A DNA stretch of 64,000 nt from Thermoactinomyces daqus (GTDB lineage: Bacteria > Bacillota > Bacilli > Thermoactinomycetales > Thermoactinomycetaceae), in assembly GCF_000763315.1 (NCBI RefSeq), contig NZ_JPST01000061.1:1-64000 (forward strand). Direction: 5' to 3'. The translations under genes were made by a program, and so were the position numbers. The number at the start of each line of letters is the position of its first letter. The first letter of the stretch is position 1. The notes beneath the pieces were generated by a model. It had not been told where the DNA came from. It did not search any database and saw only the letters and a program-made list of their open reading frames with translations. Below, piece after piece: positions 54,962 to 63,619 of the stretch.

Positions 54962-57579
54962 TCAATTATTTTCATCAAGGATCTCCACATATCCGTTGGT
55001 TCCATCCACACGGACATACTGACCATCCTTCAGAATCCGGGTCGCATTTTCCACACTGACAACGGCGGGAATGCCGTATTCCCGGGCCACGACGGAACCG
55101 TGGGTCATCATGCCCCCGACTTCCGTCACAAGTGCCTTGGCCGAATGGAACAAGGGCGTCCAACCGGGATCTGTGTAGGGAGCGACCAAGATGTCTCCTT
55201 TGTTCAGTTTTCCTTCTTCCAATCTGCGAACAACCTTGACATAGCCTTCCGCAACACCCGCGGAAGCAGGAATGCCGACCAAAGCCCCAGGCGGTGCCTG
55301 CTCGTTGCGGATGACCGCTGAAAATGTTTCCCCTTCACTGGTGATGACGAACGGAGGAGTCAGTTTTCGGTAAATCTCTTCCGATGCCTTGCGGGAACGG
55401 ATCCGTTCATGAACTTCATCCTTTTTCAGGCGGTCTTCCAGCAAGGCGATCAATTCGTCCAGCCGCAAATAATAAACGTCCTCTTTCTGCTCAAACACCC
55501 CTTTTTTCACAAGGGTTTGGGCTTCTTCCAAAATGGTTTCCCGATAAAGAGAGAAATAACGAATCATGATATATTTGGGCAGTTCACGGATGCCCACTGT
55601 ATTTCGGTAAAGAGAGATGAGCCGGGACATTTTTTTCGCTTTCCTGTTGCCGCAGCGCTCCTTCACCCGTTTAAGCAAGTCCTGAATCGCTTCATGGGCT
55701 TCCCGTTCTCCGTTTTTAAATTTTTCCCGGTGCTCTCCGGGGGCATTGCTTCTCATATGGCTGAGAATGGACGGGACGAGCATGGTGGGCGCTTCCCTGT
55801 AACGAACCCGTGTAATGTCGATTTCTCCGGGAGCCCTCATGCCGAATCTTTCCATGAACCGCTCCAATTCCGCCCGGAATGCGTCACCGCCTTCCACCCG
55901 GCTCAACCCCTCGTAAAACGTGCGGTCTTCTGCCTGTTCCAGGTACCGGACGACTTCGGGATAAGGTCTGGCCGCATCTGCCAAATCCCCGATCGCCAGC
56001 CCCATTTCGCTGGTGATGTTTCCGGGTGGAGACTTTTGAATGGAGGGGCTCAATTCTTCTCCCAGCCATTTTTTCAGTTTTCTATTGATGACCGGCAAGG
56101 CAATGAATCCGGCATAGGTGTAGGCCAAGGGATCGACGATCGTCTCAAAAACGGCTTGATCGCGGATCAACCGAATCCGTTCCGATCCGGTGCGTTGGGA
56201 CAATGCCTGTCTGAACCGGGCCAAATCCTGTTCATATGTGGCAAAGGCCTTTTTCAGCGCGAGTTGCGGATCTTCCCAATACCAAATCTGGATCAACCGG
56301 GGAATGATCTTCCGGTACAGGCCCAACATCAATTTCAATGTACCGAATGCTTTTCGCATCCCGCCCCGCTTTGGTGCCAGCTTTTGAAAATCTTCGCTTT
56401 GGATCACTTTTTTCAGCGCCACCAGGTTATCATCGGCAACCGTGCTTTTGAGAATCTTTCGTTGAACCGGCTTCAGGAACAGGAAACCGGAACAATTCCA
56501 GTAAAGACGCCCGCCCACCTCAGGAAACTGAGAGGTGACATCATCAAGGGAAATGAGCGATTGAAAAACCGAGATCCCGAGCGGCTTCATATAATCGGTC
56601 ATCATTTGCGAATGGCCAACCGAAAGATAGACGCAATATTCGCCATTCTTTGACGGAGGGACCGGATAGAGGGAAGTAATCGGGCGGCTTTGGAGAATAT
56701 AGAGTTCATCGCCCTTCAAACACCACTCGATATCCTGCTCGGAACCGTAATGATTTTCGATTCTTCGTCCCAGTTCCGCCAACTCCAAGATTTTGTGGTC
56801 CGGGAGCACTTGTTCCTGGCGAAGTTCAGGCGGCAGTTCACGGATTTCCGTTCCGCCCTCCTGAACCGGAAAAACCCCTTTTTCTTTTTTGGCAATCTGT
56901 TTTTGGATAATCTCATAGTCCCGGACTTTGTACAAATCTGCCGTCACAATGCCGGAAACGAGCGCCTCTCCCAAACCAAATCCGGCATCGATGGAAACGG
57001 TGCGCCGATGTCCGGTGACTGGGTCTGCCGTAAACATAATGCCGGATGCTTCCGGAAAAACCATCTGCTGAACGACGACGGACAGGAAGACGGAGCGATG
57101 GTCAAATCCGTTATTGGCCCGGTAAGTGATGGCCCGATCGGTAAACAGGGACGCCCAGCATTTTTTGACGGCGTCGAGGAGTGCTTCTTCCCCTTTTACA
57201 TTCAGATATGTTTCCTGCTGCCCGGCAAATGAGGCAGTTGGGAGGTCCTCGACGGTCGCACTGGAGCGGACGGCATAAGCGTGCTCTTTGCCCAGCGCCT
57301 CCCAAGCTCCGACGATTGCCGATTGTATTTCCTCCGTTAACGGAAGCTCAAGCAGGTGGTTGCGGATTCTCTCCCCCCACATGCGGATCTCATCAAGCTG
57401 TTCCGGTTTTAAGCGATTTAACGCGTCCAGCCATTCATCCAACTCCCCGCTTTTGGCGATAAACTGGCGATAGGCCTCTGTTGTGACGCTTTGGCCATTT
57501 CCCCCAGATTCGCACCCTTTCCGCCGACCATCGGCAAACAGTGGCGATCGATCTCATCAAAGCGAAGAACATAGCTCAT
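54962..57579 (-). pseudogene. rifampicin phosphotransferase (RPH) with N-terminal deletion
   Basis: The reading begins at ATG 57579 with MSYVLRFDEIDRHCLPMVGG then KGANLGEMAKA, the start of RPH/PEP-synthase proteins. Immediately afterwards (about 57485-57490) the frame changes: from TTEAYRQFIAKSGELDEWLD onward the protein continues for 826+ residues in another frame to 54962. The segment expected between MAKA and TTEAYR (GFPVPPGFCV) is missing, consistent with a roughly 28-base deletion between two short GCG repeats. The remainder is intact: ATP-grasp VRSSATVEDLPTASFAGQQ, EQDIEWCLKG, and phosphohistidine GGMMTHGSVVAREYGIPAVV. RPH enzymes inactivate rifamycins by phosphorylation. A TetR gene lies upstream in the same direction. 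Confidence 0.85.
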
Positions 57580-57638
57580 CACTATTCACGTCCCCAATCT
57601 GTATGGTTATATTCACCCAAATCACTCAGCCTGGCTGT

Positions 57639-58289
57639 TCAAGCCTTTTCGCTGGTTCGGTAAACGCCGTATTTGAGGATATCGAGCATCTGTTTGTAAT
57701 CATTAAACAACTCTTCCCATTGATCGAGGCCCTTCCCGGGCTGTTCCAAAGCCTGTTTCACCAGTTGCTGGGCAATGGCATTCAAGCTTAAAAAGATCAG
57801 GTAAATCGCTTTTTCCACATCCAGATCCTCGCGGAATTTCGAGCAATCGACTCCCTCCATCAGAAACGGCATGGCAATCTTTTGGAAATAAGCGATGCTT
57901 TGCTCCGCCTCGCGCGGGAACTTTGCCAAAATCTCGTTGTAAGCCGAAAGCAAAAAAGAGTAAAGAAGCGGTTGTTGCAAAAAATAACGATACTTGATTT
58001 CTCCCAGATACAGGATCCGGTCGAAAATGTCATCCGGCCAGTCCGCTGATGCCGGAACCACCTCCTTCATTTGACTGATATACTGCTGCACACAATGGTC
58101 AAAGGTAGCCAGGAAAAGATGTTTCTTGCTGCCAAAGTAGTGAAACAGCAGTCCTTTGGAAATGTCGGCTTCCTGGATGATCCGATTGGTTGATGCATTT
58201 TCATAACCGCGTTCCGCAAATTCGCGAATCGCCGCCTGAAGAATTTTTTCTCTTTTCTCTGCAGGAATCTGCTGGTAAAGATCATTCAA
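57639..58289 (-). CDS. TetR/AcrR family regulator of the RPH gene
   Basis: A 216-residue TetR protein. The helix-turn-helix is EKILQAAIREFAERGYENAS, TNRIIQEADISKGLLFHYFG, then KKHLF. The start appears to be TTG 58289, ten bases after GGAGGGG; an ATG two bases downstream is out of frame. Two near-identical palindromes (58308-58323 and 58353-58368) lie directly upstream, between this gene and the divergent PfpI gene, so autoregulation and joint control of the RPH gene and possibly of PfpI are likely. Confidence 0.9.
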   Translation of the reverse strand: MNDLYQQIPAEKREKILQAAIREFAERGYENASTNRIIQEADISKGLLFHYFGSKKHLFLATFDHCVQQYISQMKEVVPASADWPDDIFDRILYLGEIKYRYFLQQPLLYSFLLSAYNEILAKFPREAEQSIAYFQKIAMPFLMEGVDCSKFREDLDVEKAIYLIFLSLNAIAQQLVKQALEQPGKGLDQWEELFNDYKQMLDILKYGVYRTSEKA

Positions 58290-58307
58290 TTTCGTATATC
58301 CCCTCCA

Positions 58308-58368
58308 TTGACCACTTGGTCAACACGATTGATAAATCCATTTTAATTCCCATCGACCACTTGGTCAA
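58308..58368. promoter_or_regulatory. two TetR operators
   Basis: TTGACCACTTGGTCAA at 58308-58323 is a perfect palindrome, repeated as TCGACCACTTGGTCAA at 58353-58368. The centres are 45 bases apart, about four helical turns. They sit between the TetR gene and the divergent PfpI gene. Confidence 0.8.
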
Positions 58369-58449
58369 TAGGATAATTTGAGTGTTGCAGGAAAATCGGA
58401 CACCGACATCGTAGTAATGAAATGGAACGAAATAAATGGAGGGATTGAC

Positions 58450-58998
58450 ATGGCCAAAGTGTTGATTCTGTCCGGCGATGCGGTCGAAGCGCTGGAGATC
58501 TTTTACCCCTATTACAGGCTGCTTGAGGAAGGACATGAAGTCACGATTGCCGCTCCGACCAAAAAGAAATTGCAAACGGTGGTCCATGATTTTGAACCGG
58601 GGATGGATACATTCACGGAAAAATTAGCATACGGTCTGGATGCGCATGCCTCCTTCTCCGAAATTAACCCGGCTGAGTATGACGGTCTTGTCATCCCTGG
58701 CGGAAGAGCGCCTGAATATATCCGGCTCGAAAAGGAAGTACCGGCCATCGTGCAACATTTTTTTGAAACAAATAAACCTGTTGCGGCTATTTGCCATGCT
58801 GCGCTCGTGTTCAGCGTCGTTCCGGATAGCGTGCGCGGACGCCAGTTGACCGCCTATACCACTTGCCGTCCTGAAGTTGAAAGTGCAGGCGGACAATATA
58901 TAAAGGAACCATTACATGTTGAAGGAAATTTGGTCTCCGCCCATGCATGGCCTGATCTTCCCGGATTCATGAGGGAATTTCTGAAGAAGTTGCCATAG
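58450..58998 (+). CDS. DJ-1/PfpI family protein
   Basis: A 182-residue protein starting at ATG 58450 after GGAGGGATTG. The fold signature is AKVLILSGDAVEALEIFYPY at the N-terminus, YDGLVIPGGRAPEY in the middle and the nucleophile elbow AAICHAALVF with the reactive cysteine (about residue 117). PfpI/DJ-1 members act as glyoxalases, deglycase-like enzymes or peptidases; this length and the E-x(n)-C-H arrangement fit the YraA/PfpI branch. The upstream TetR operators may control it. A good terminator follows. Confidence 0.88.
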   Translation: MAKVLILSGDAVEALEIFYPYYRLLEEGHEVTIAAPTKKKLQTVVHDFEPGMDTFTEKLAYGLDAHASFSEINPAEYDGLVIPGGRAPEYIRLEKEVPAIVQHFFETNKPVAAICHAALVFSVVPDSVRGRQLTAYTTCRPEVESAGGQYIKEPLHVEGNLVSAHAWPDLPGFMREFLKKLP

Positions 58999-59010
58999 AC
59001 ATCCTTGCGG

Positions 59011-59043
59011 AAAAACCTGATTTTAACCTCGAATCAGGTTTTT
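59011..59043 (+). terminator. terminator of the PfpI gene
   Basis: AAAAACCTGATT (59011-59022) and AATCAGGTTTTT (59032-59043) are perfectly complementary. Confidence 0.88.
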
Positions 59044-59340
59044 CGCATTTATTTCATTGTTTTGTGATCATTTTCCCGGATCGCTTCGTCTAATACGCTG
59101 TTTTCCGACCGGCAGAAACGGGGTTGGCGGATGAGCTGCGGGCAATCCATTTGTTGGATGAAAGACGGCACCGATCGGCTGACTTGTTTTTTTCATTTCG
59201 GATAAATTCATCCTGTTGTTGTATTTCTTATAAGAGAAAAATCTTTGTTTGTGAAGCAAACCTTTTTATAAATAAATATTTAATCTCCCGAATTAGTGGC
59301 AAACCGAAGGAAAGTTTGAAATAATAGAAGGAAGAATAAC
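59044..59340. other. gap, nothing recognised
   Basis: About 300 bases between the PfpI terminator and the ribosome site of the next gene. It is AT-rich in its second half, where the promoter of the dienelactone hydrolase gene should lie. No gene or structured RNA is apparent. Confidence 0.45.
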
Positions 59341-59362
59341 TTACTTTAAGGAGAGTGCTAGC

Positions 59363-60184
59363 ATGAGCTTACATAAGGAATGGATTCAATTTCAAGATGG
59401 TGATCAAACGTACCGACTGTACACCGCCAGGCCGGCACTGGCTGAAGGCCCGCTCCCGGCGATCATCGTCATTCAGGAAATATGGGGGACTGATGAACAC
59501 ATCCTGGACGTGACTGAGCGTTTTGCTAAAGCAGGTTATTTGGCCGTTTCCCCCGATTTGTTTGCCGAAAATGGACAACGTCCGCCTTCGATGACAAATG
59601 AGCGCATCACAAAGGTGAAACAGTTTCTGAATACAATTCCGCCAACGGCCTGGCACAGTCCGGAAAAGCGTGAAGCGGAGTTGAAAAAACTGCCCGAAGC
59701 GGTACGCAGCGAAATTGACGAGACGTTTCAAAATGTGTTTGGCAGCCTGGAAAAATTCCCGAAATTCATTGCTCAATTAAAAGCGACGGTTCGGTTCCTT
59801 TCTTCCGGGGAATACCGTCTCGTCAAAAAAATCGGATCCGTCGGCTTCTGCATGGGGGGTGCCCTTTCCGCTCTTTTGGCAACGGAAGTTCCGGATTTGG
59901 GCGGGGCAGTCATTTTTTACGGCCGCTTTCCGGATGAAGAAAGGATTGCCAAAATTGAATGTCCGGTCATCGGCTTTTTCGGCGAACTGGATGAGAGCAT
60001 TAATGCCGGTCTGCCACAGTTTGTGGAAAACATGAAAAAAGCGGAGAAATCATTTAACTATAAAGTTTATCCGGGGGCACAACACGCTTTTTTCAATGAT
60101 ACACGCCCCTCTTACCACGCGGATGCCGCCCGCGATGCCTTTGCAAAAACCCTCTCGTTTTTCAATGACGTGCTCGGTCAATAA
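59363..60184 (+). CDS. dienelactone hydrolase family protein
   Basis: A 273-residue alpha/beta hydrolase of the dienelactone hydrolase family. Catalytic residues: cysteine nucleophile in SVGFCMGGALSALLA, aspartate in GFFGELDESIN and histidine in YPGAQHAFFNDTRPSYHADA. The N-terminal IIVIQEIWGTDEHILDVTERFA is the family strand with the charge-relay glutamate. AAGGAG lies before the ATG. An insertion of about 40 residues (EKREAELKKLPEAVRSEIDE) before the core resembles a longer bacterial subgroup. Hydrolyses cyclic esters or related compounds; substrate unknown. Confidence 0.9.
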   Translation: MSLHKEWIQFQDGDQTYRLYTARPALAEGPLPAIIVIQEIWGTDEHILDVTERFAKAGYLAVSPDLFAENGQRPPSMTNERITKVKQFLNTIPPTAWHSPEKREAELKKLPEAVRSEIDETFQNVFGSLEKFPKFIAQLKATVRFLSSGEYRLVKKIGSVGFCMGGALSALLATEVPDLGGAVIFYGRFPDEERIAKIECPVIGFFGELDESINAGLPQFVENMKKAEKSFNYKVYPGAQHAFFNDTRPSYHADAARDAFAKTLSFFNDVLGQ

Positions 60185-60190
60185 ATTATT

Positions 60191-60228
60191 CATCCGGCCT
60201 GAGATCATTACCAATCCCAGTCCGGATG
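60191..60228. terminator. hairpin between convergent genes
   Basis: CATCCGG (60191-60197) and CCGGATG (60222-60228), with further inner pairing CTGAGAT/ATCCCAG. No long T-run, so it is a weak terminator for either side. Confidence 0.5.
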
Positions 60229-60240
60229 CCTTCCCACTCC

Positions 60241-60402
60241 TTAATCCCGTTCCCGGCTCAGATACTCGCTCGGATAAGGCTCTCCTTCGGGGTGGTGGTT
60301 TTTAAATTGGCTCAACCTCCCGTTTTTATGCTCCCCCTTTTGCACCTTTGCCGTTTGCGGATGGTTATTCTCTCCTCTTTTGCCCTGTTTGTTTTCACTC
60401 AT
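60241..60402 (-). CDS. small hydrophilic protein, unknown
   Basis: A 53-residue frame (MSENKQGKRGENNHPQTAKV, then KGEHKNGRLSQFKNHH and PEGEPYPSEYLSRERD). The ribosome site AAAGGAGGATTTAGCG before ATG 60402 is the best in the window and lies directly after the CDF transporter stop at 60421, so it is translated from the same mRNA. The sequence is highly charged and polar, rich in asparagine, lysine and histidine, without a membrane segment, like small spore or stress proteins of bacilli, but I recognise no family. The histidines next to a metal exporter gene make a metal-related role conceivable but unproven. Confidence 0.68.
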   Translation of the reverse strand: MSENKQGKRGENNHPQTAKVQKGEHKNGRLSQFKNHHPEGEPYPSEYLSRERD

Positions 60403-60420
60403 CGCTAAATCCTCCTTTAC

Positions 60421-61353
60421 TCAGTAATCGACCTCATTTGCTTTCACTGCCGATTCATTTTCATACCACGGATTGATATGCACCAATACTTCCTGCACGT
60501 CATCAAAACGCTCCATCACATTCTTTTTGATGGCACGGGAGATATCGTGCCCTTCCTGAACCGTCATCTCTCCCGGAACGCCGACACGCACATCCACGAG
60601 AATATAATGCCCGTGTTCCCGGGCCCGGATCCGGTCAATGCGCTTCACTCCCGGCACGGCGGATATGATCGCGGCAAATTGATCCAATTTTTCCTGGGCC
60701 ACATTGCGCTCCATCAGGATATCGACCGCTTCCCTCCCCATATGGATGGCCACTTTGAGGATCAACAGAGAAACCACAATACTGGCGAGCGGGTCCCCGT
60801 ATTCCAGATAGGGAATGCGGGCTTGGCGTCCCAAAAGAGCAAGGCCGATCCCGATCGCCGCAGCCAGAGAGGAATAGACATCTGACAGATGATCATAGGC
60901 GGTGGCGATTAATCCTTTGCTGTTTACTTTCCTGCCGATCCGGATGGTGTAAATATATAAGACCAGTTTAAACAGCAATGAAAAAACGGTCGCAATCAAC
61001 GAGATGGCATGAGCTTTTGGCGGAGGCAGGAACAACGCTTCGATCGACTGATAAATCATCCAGATGGCAGCCAGAAAAAGAATCACCGCCACGATCCCCG
61101 AAGCAATCACCTCCGCCTTTCCATGTCCGTAAGGATGTTCACGATCGGCCGGCATGGTTGACACGCGCATGGAACCCAGCGTGGCAGCGGAAGCGACCAC
61201 ATCCGAAGCATTGTGAGCTCCGTCGGCGACTAGCGAGGGACTGCGATACAACCAACCGACCATAAATTTAACCAACGTGAGAAGAATATTGCTGACCAGG
61301 CTGACCCATGCGACAGCCATGGGAGATCTCATTCGCTTGTTCACATCATTCAC
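60421..61353 (-). CDS. cation diffusion facilitator (CDF) metal exporter
   Basis: A 310-residue efflux protein. Six helices with the metal-site motifs SLVADGAHNASDVVAS (first H/D-x3-D) and AYDHLSDVYSSLAAA (second), and the interhelix ADREHPYGHGKAEVIAS, are CDF signatures. The cytoplasmic C-terminal domain (about 215-300) has HGHYILVDVRVGVPGEMTVQ and the last IKKNVMERFDDVQEVLVHI. It exports Zn, Co, Mn or Fe by proton antiport; the metal cannot be named. The start is uncertain: GTG 61353 follows AAAGAG, while a TTG at 61380 and an ATG at 61332 are alternatives. A small protein gene follows in the same transcript. Confidence 0.9.
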   Translation of the reverse strand: MNDVNKRMRSPMAVAWVSLVSNILLTLVKFMVGWLYRSPSLVADGAHNASDVVASAATLGSMRVSTMPADREHPYGHGKAEVIASGIVAVILFLAAIWMIYQSIEALFLPPPKAHAISLIATVFSLLFKLVLYIYTIRIGRKVNSKGLIATAYDHLSDVYSSLAAAIGIGLALLGRQARIPYLEYGDPLASIVVSLLILKVAIHMGREAVDILMERNVAQEKLDQFAAIISAVPGVKRIDRIRAREHGHYILVDVRVGVPGEMTVQEGHDISRAIKKNVMERFDDVQEVLVHINPWYENESAVKANEVDY

Positions 61354-61447
61354 CCATTTATACTCTTTACTTCTTCGCAAAAATTAAACAAAAAATCCCG
61401 GTCTCCGGTCGGGGACAATGTTTTCCGACTCCCGACGGAAAGAAAAA

Positions 61448-61469
61448 AGAGCGGCTCCGTGTCCGCTCT
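61448..61469 (-). terminator. terminator of the 5'-nucleotidase gene
   Basis: AGAGCGG (61448-61454) and CCGCTCT (61463-61469); on the minus strand TTTTTTCTTTC follows. Confidence 0.8.
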
Positions 61470-61538
61470 CCCGTTTATTGAAAAAATACTTGGTTGAAGC
61501 TTCTCTGTGTAAAGTTGTAAATCCGCCCGCCTTTCCGG

Positions 61539-63134
61539 TCAAGGAGCTGATTGGATGCGCCCTTCAATCTCCGCATGGAAAGGTTGCGGCAATTGTTTGA
61601 TATATTGAATCAGAGCATCCAAATCAGTTGGTCCGATCACGACATTTTTCCCGCCGGTGAAAACCGTAAATCTGTCTCCCCCGCTTGCCAGAAAATTGTT
61701 GGTCGTGACGGTGTAGGTCTGGTTCAAATCGATCGGTGTACCGTCCGCTCCCGTCATGGAAACGATCCGGTCATCAGCCGGGCGGCTGGGATCCCAACGG
61801 TATTTCAAACCGGATATCTGCAACATATGGACGCGGTCGGGATCCTGGAATTGTTGATTGAGCAGTTGCTTGATCTGTTCTCCGGTCAATTCCATTTTCT
61901 CCAATTGGTTTCCGAAAGGCTGTGTTGTGTACAAATCGCCCCATGTCACATCCCCGGCAGGCAAATCTGCACGAATCCCCCCCGGGTTCATAAAGGCAAA
62001 GTCGGTATTCATGGCCGAACGTTGCGCATCGGCAATCAAGTTGCCCAGCGCCGACTCCCCTGCCTCATTTTGCGTCCGTGTGATGGCGGCAGCTGTCTTC
62101 CTGATCACCTGGTTGATCAGCGGACCCACTTTTTTCTCCGCCTCCGCTACCATTTTGGCTACCTGAGGATCGGGTTTGATTCTCTCCTGGTACGTAGTAA
62201 CGATTTCCCCATGTTTGCTTGTCACATCTTTACTGCGGCGATCAATCGTCAAATCCACATCAGAAAAAGCAGTCCCATAACTGTAAGCTTGTACAATTAA
62301 TTTTCCGGCAACGGTTCCGTTCAGATAAGTGTGGGTATGACCGGCAAAGATCACATCCACTTCCGGATCGATTTTCCGGGCAATATCTGCAATCGGCCCT
62401 TCAATCTTTCCTGTATCCCGGTTTTGATTTCCGCCTTCATGAGCCAGGACGATGATGGTATGAACTCCTTTTTGCTTCAAAACTTTTACCCAGCGATTGA
62501 CAGCGGTCGCTTCATCGATAAATTCCACATCTTTGACGTGATCCGAAATGACGATCGAGGGAGTCGTCCTGGACACCACCCCGATAAAACCAATCGGTAT
62601 TCCTTTGACACGTTTGATGGTGTATGGAGGAAGAATGGGTTGATGTGTCTGTTTATCCAAAACATTTGCACAGGTGTAAGGAAAGGAAGCCCCTTCAAAA
62701 TCCCCGGTTTTCTCATGGTATCCCCCGTAGATCAGCCGCATCATTTCCGGGATGCCCTCGTCGAATTCGTGATTTCCGATGGTTCCTGCATCAAACCCCA
62801 AGGCGTTCAGGATCCGGATTGTCGGCTCATCCTGCAAAAGAGCGGATACAGGTGCGCTGGCTCCCACCATATCACCGGCTTGAACCAGCAGTGTATTCGG
62901 GTTTTCCTGCTCCCGCTTTTTCAGGTAAGCAGCCAGAACTGCGGCCGTGCCGACGGGTTTGCCGTCCACCATGTTCGTCTTATCCAACTGGCCGTGGAAA
63001 TCATTGATGCCGAGCAATTGAACATGCAAGGAATGAGGCTCTTTCGCCGGGAATCGGAAAGCGGTCATAAGTGAAATTGAGCCAATGGCCAAAACCATCG
63101 ACAGCAAAATCCGCCATGTTTTCATTCGCAGCAT
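61539..63134 (-). CDS. secreted bifunctional metallophosphatase/5'-nucleotidase
   Basis: A 531-residue exported enzyme. ATG 63134 follows GGGAGGGAGAAAT. Residues 1-26 are a signal peptide (ILLSMVLAIGSISLMTAF). The metallophosphatase domain has LGINDFHGQLD, VQAGDMVGASAPV, GTIGNHEFDEG and the histidine-rich VIFAGHTHTYLNG; the C-terminal 5'-nucleotidase domain includes ESALGNLIADAQRSAM and FLASGGDRFTVF. It should hydrolyse extracellular nucleotides or UDP-sugars to salvage nucleosides and phosphate. There is no cell-wall anchor. Monocistronic with a strong terminator. Confidence 0.92.
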   Translation of the reverse strand: MLRMKTWRILLSMVLAIGSISLMTAFRFPAKEPHSLHVQLLGINDFHGQLDKTNMVDGKPVGTAAVLAAYLKKREQENPNTLLVQAGDMVGASAPVSALLQDEPTIRILNALGFDAGTIGNHEFDEGIPEMMRLIYGGYHEKTGDFEGASFPYTCANVLDKQTHQPILPPYTIKRVKGIPIGFIGVVSRTTPSIVISDHVKDVEFIDEATAVNRWVKVLKQKGVHTIIVLAHEGGNQNRDTGKIEGPIADIARKIDPEVDVIFAGHTHTYLNGTVAGKLIVQAYSYGTAFSDVDLTIDRRSKDVTSKHGEIVTTYQERIKPDPQVAKMVAEAEKKVGPLINQVIRKTAAAITRTQNEAGESALGNLIADAQRSAMNTDFAFMNPGGIRADLPAGDVTWGDLYTTQPFGNQLEKMELTGEQIKQLLNQQFQDPDRVHMLQISGLKYRWDPSRPADDRIVSMTGADGTPIDLNQTYTVTTNNFLASGGDRFTVFTGGKNVVIGPTDLDALIQYIKQLPQPFHAEIEGRIQSAP

Positions 63135-63278
63135 ATTTCTCCCTCCCCTGAATTCATAAAAAATAAGAATAGTTTCATGCATTCATTAATATTTTAAATT
63201 AATAAGAAAAGTAAATCAAAATCGCAAATGTGCTAATACATCTTTACTTTGCCGCAGATCGAAAGGTTCAAAAATAAA

Positions 63279-63307
63279 TTGACAGTGCATGAAGAATATG
63301 CTAAAAT
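63279..63307 (+). promoter_or_regulatory. sigma-A promoter in front of the asnB remnant
   Basis: TTGACA (63279-63284), a 17-base spacer and TAAAAT (63302-63307), followed by AGGAGAAAGGTGG at 63325-63337. The signals are intact although the gene behind them is nearly gone. Confidence 0.65.
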
Positions 63308-63352
63308 CCAAAAACAGTCAAACAGGAGAAAGGTGGTATTAATCTCAATCAT

Positions 63353-63579
63353 GATATCCGACAGCACAAGACCCCACCTATTACCGCTCGGTGCGCGAAT
63401 GGATGAAAGAAGTGCTAAATGATCCCAATGCGCCGATCCTGCCGCTGATCAACAAGCAGCTGGTAGACGACATCGTCGAACATAAGTTTTCCGAAGCTCC
63501 CTTTGAAGTGGGAAAAATGATGGAATATCTGGTTCAGGTCAACTTCTGGTTGCAAGAATACCGGATCACCCTCGTTTAA
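63353..63579 (+). pseudogene. asparagine synthetase B C-terminal remnant
   Basis: A plus-strand frame after a TGA at about 63350 reads YPTAQDPTYYRSVREWMKEV, LNDPNAPILPLINKQLVDDI and EYLVQVNFWLQEYRITLV to TAA 63579. This is the last 75 residues of class AsnB glutamine-hydrolysing asparagine synthetases (the PLL-N...YLIQVNxWLxEY end). The glutaminase and ATP-pyrophosphatase domains are absent. A promoter and ribosome site remain directly in front, so an internal deletion removed most of the gene while leaving both ends. Confidence 0.72.
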
Positions 63580-63584
63580 AGAAC

Positions 63585-63616
63585 ATGCCCCTGTCTCCAT
63601 TGCGGGAAAGGGGCAT
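63585..63616. terminator. terminator between the asnB remnant and the LysE gene
   Basis: ATGCCCCT (63585-63592) and AGGGGCAT (63609-63616), with TTTTT a few bases further on the plus strand. Confidence 0.65.
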
Positions 63617-63619
63617 CTC

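Noticed and set aside
55409-56653. 414-codon plus-strand frame opposite the RPH gene
   Set aside because: Antisense shadow; histidine/proline-rich and without any start signal.
59068-59259. 63-codon minus-strand frame in the gap before the dienelactone hydrolase
   Set aside because: No ribosome site, low-complexity proline-rich end and no recognisable family.
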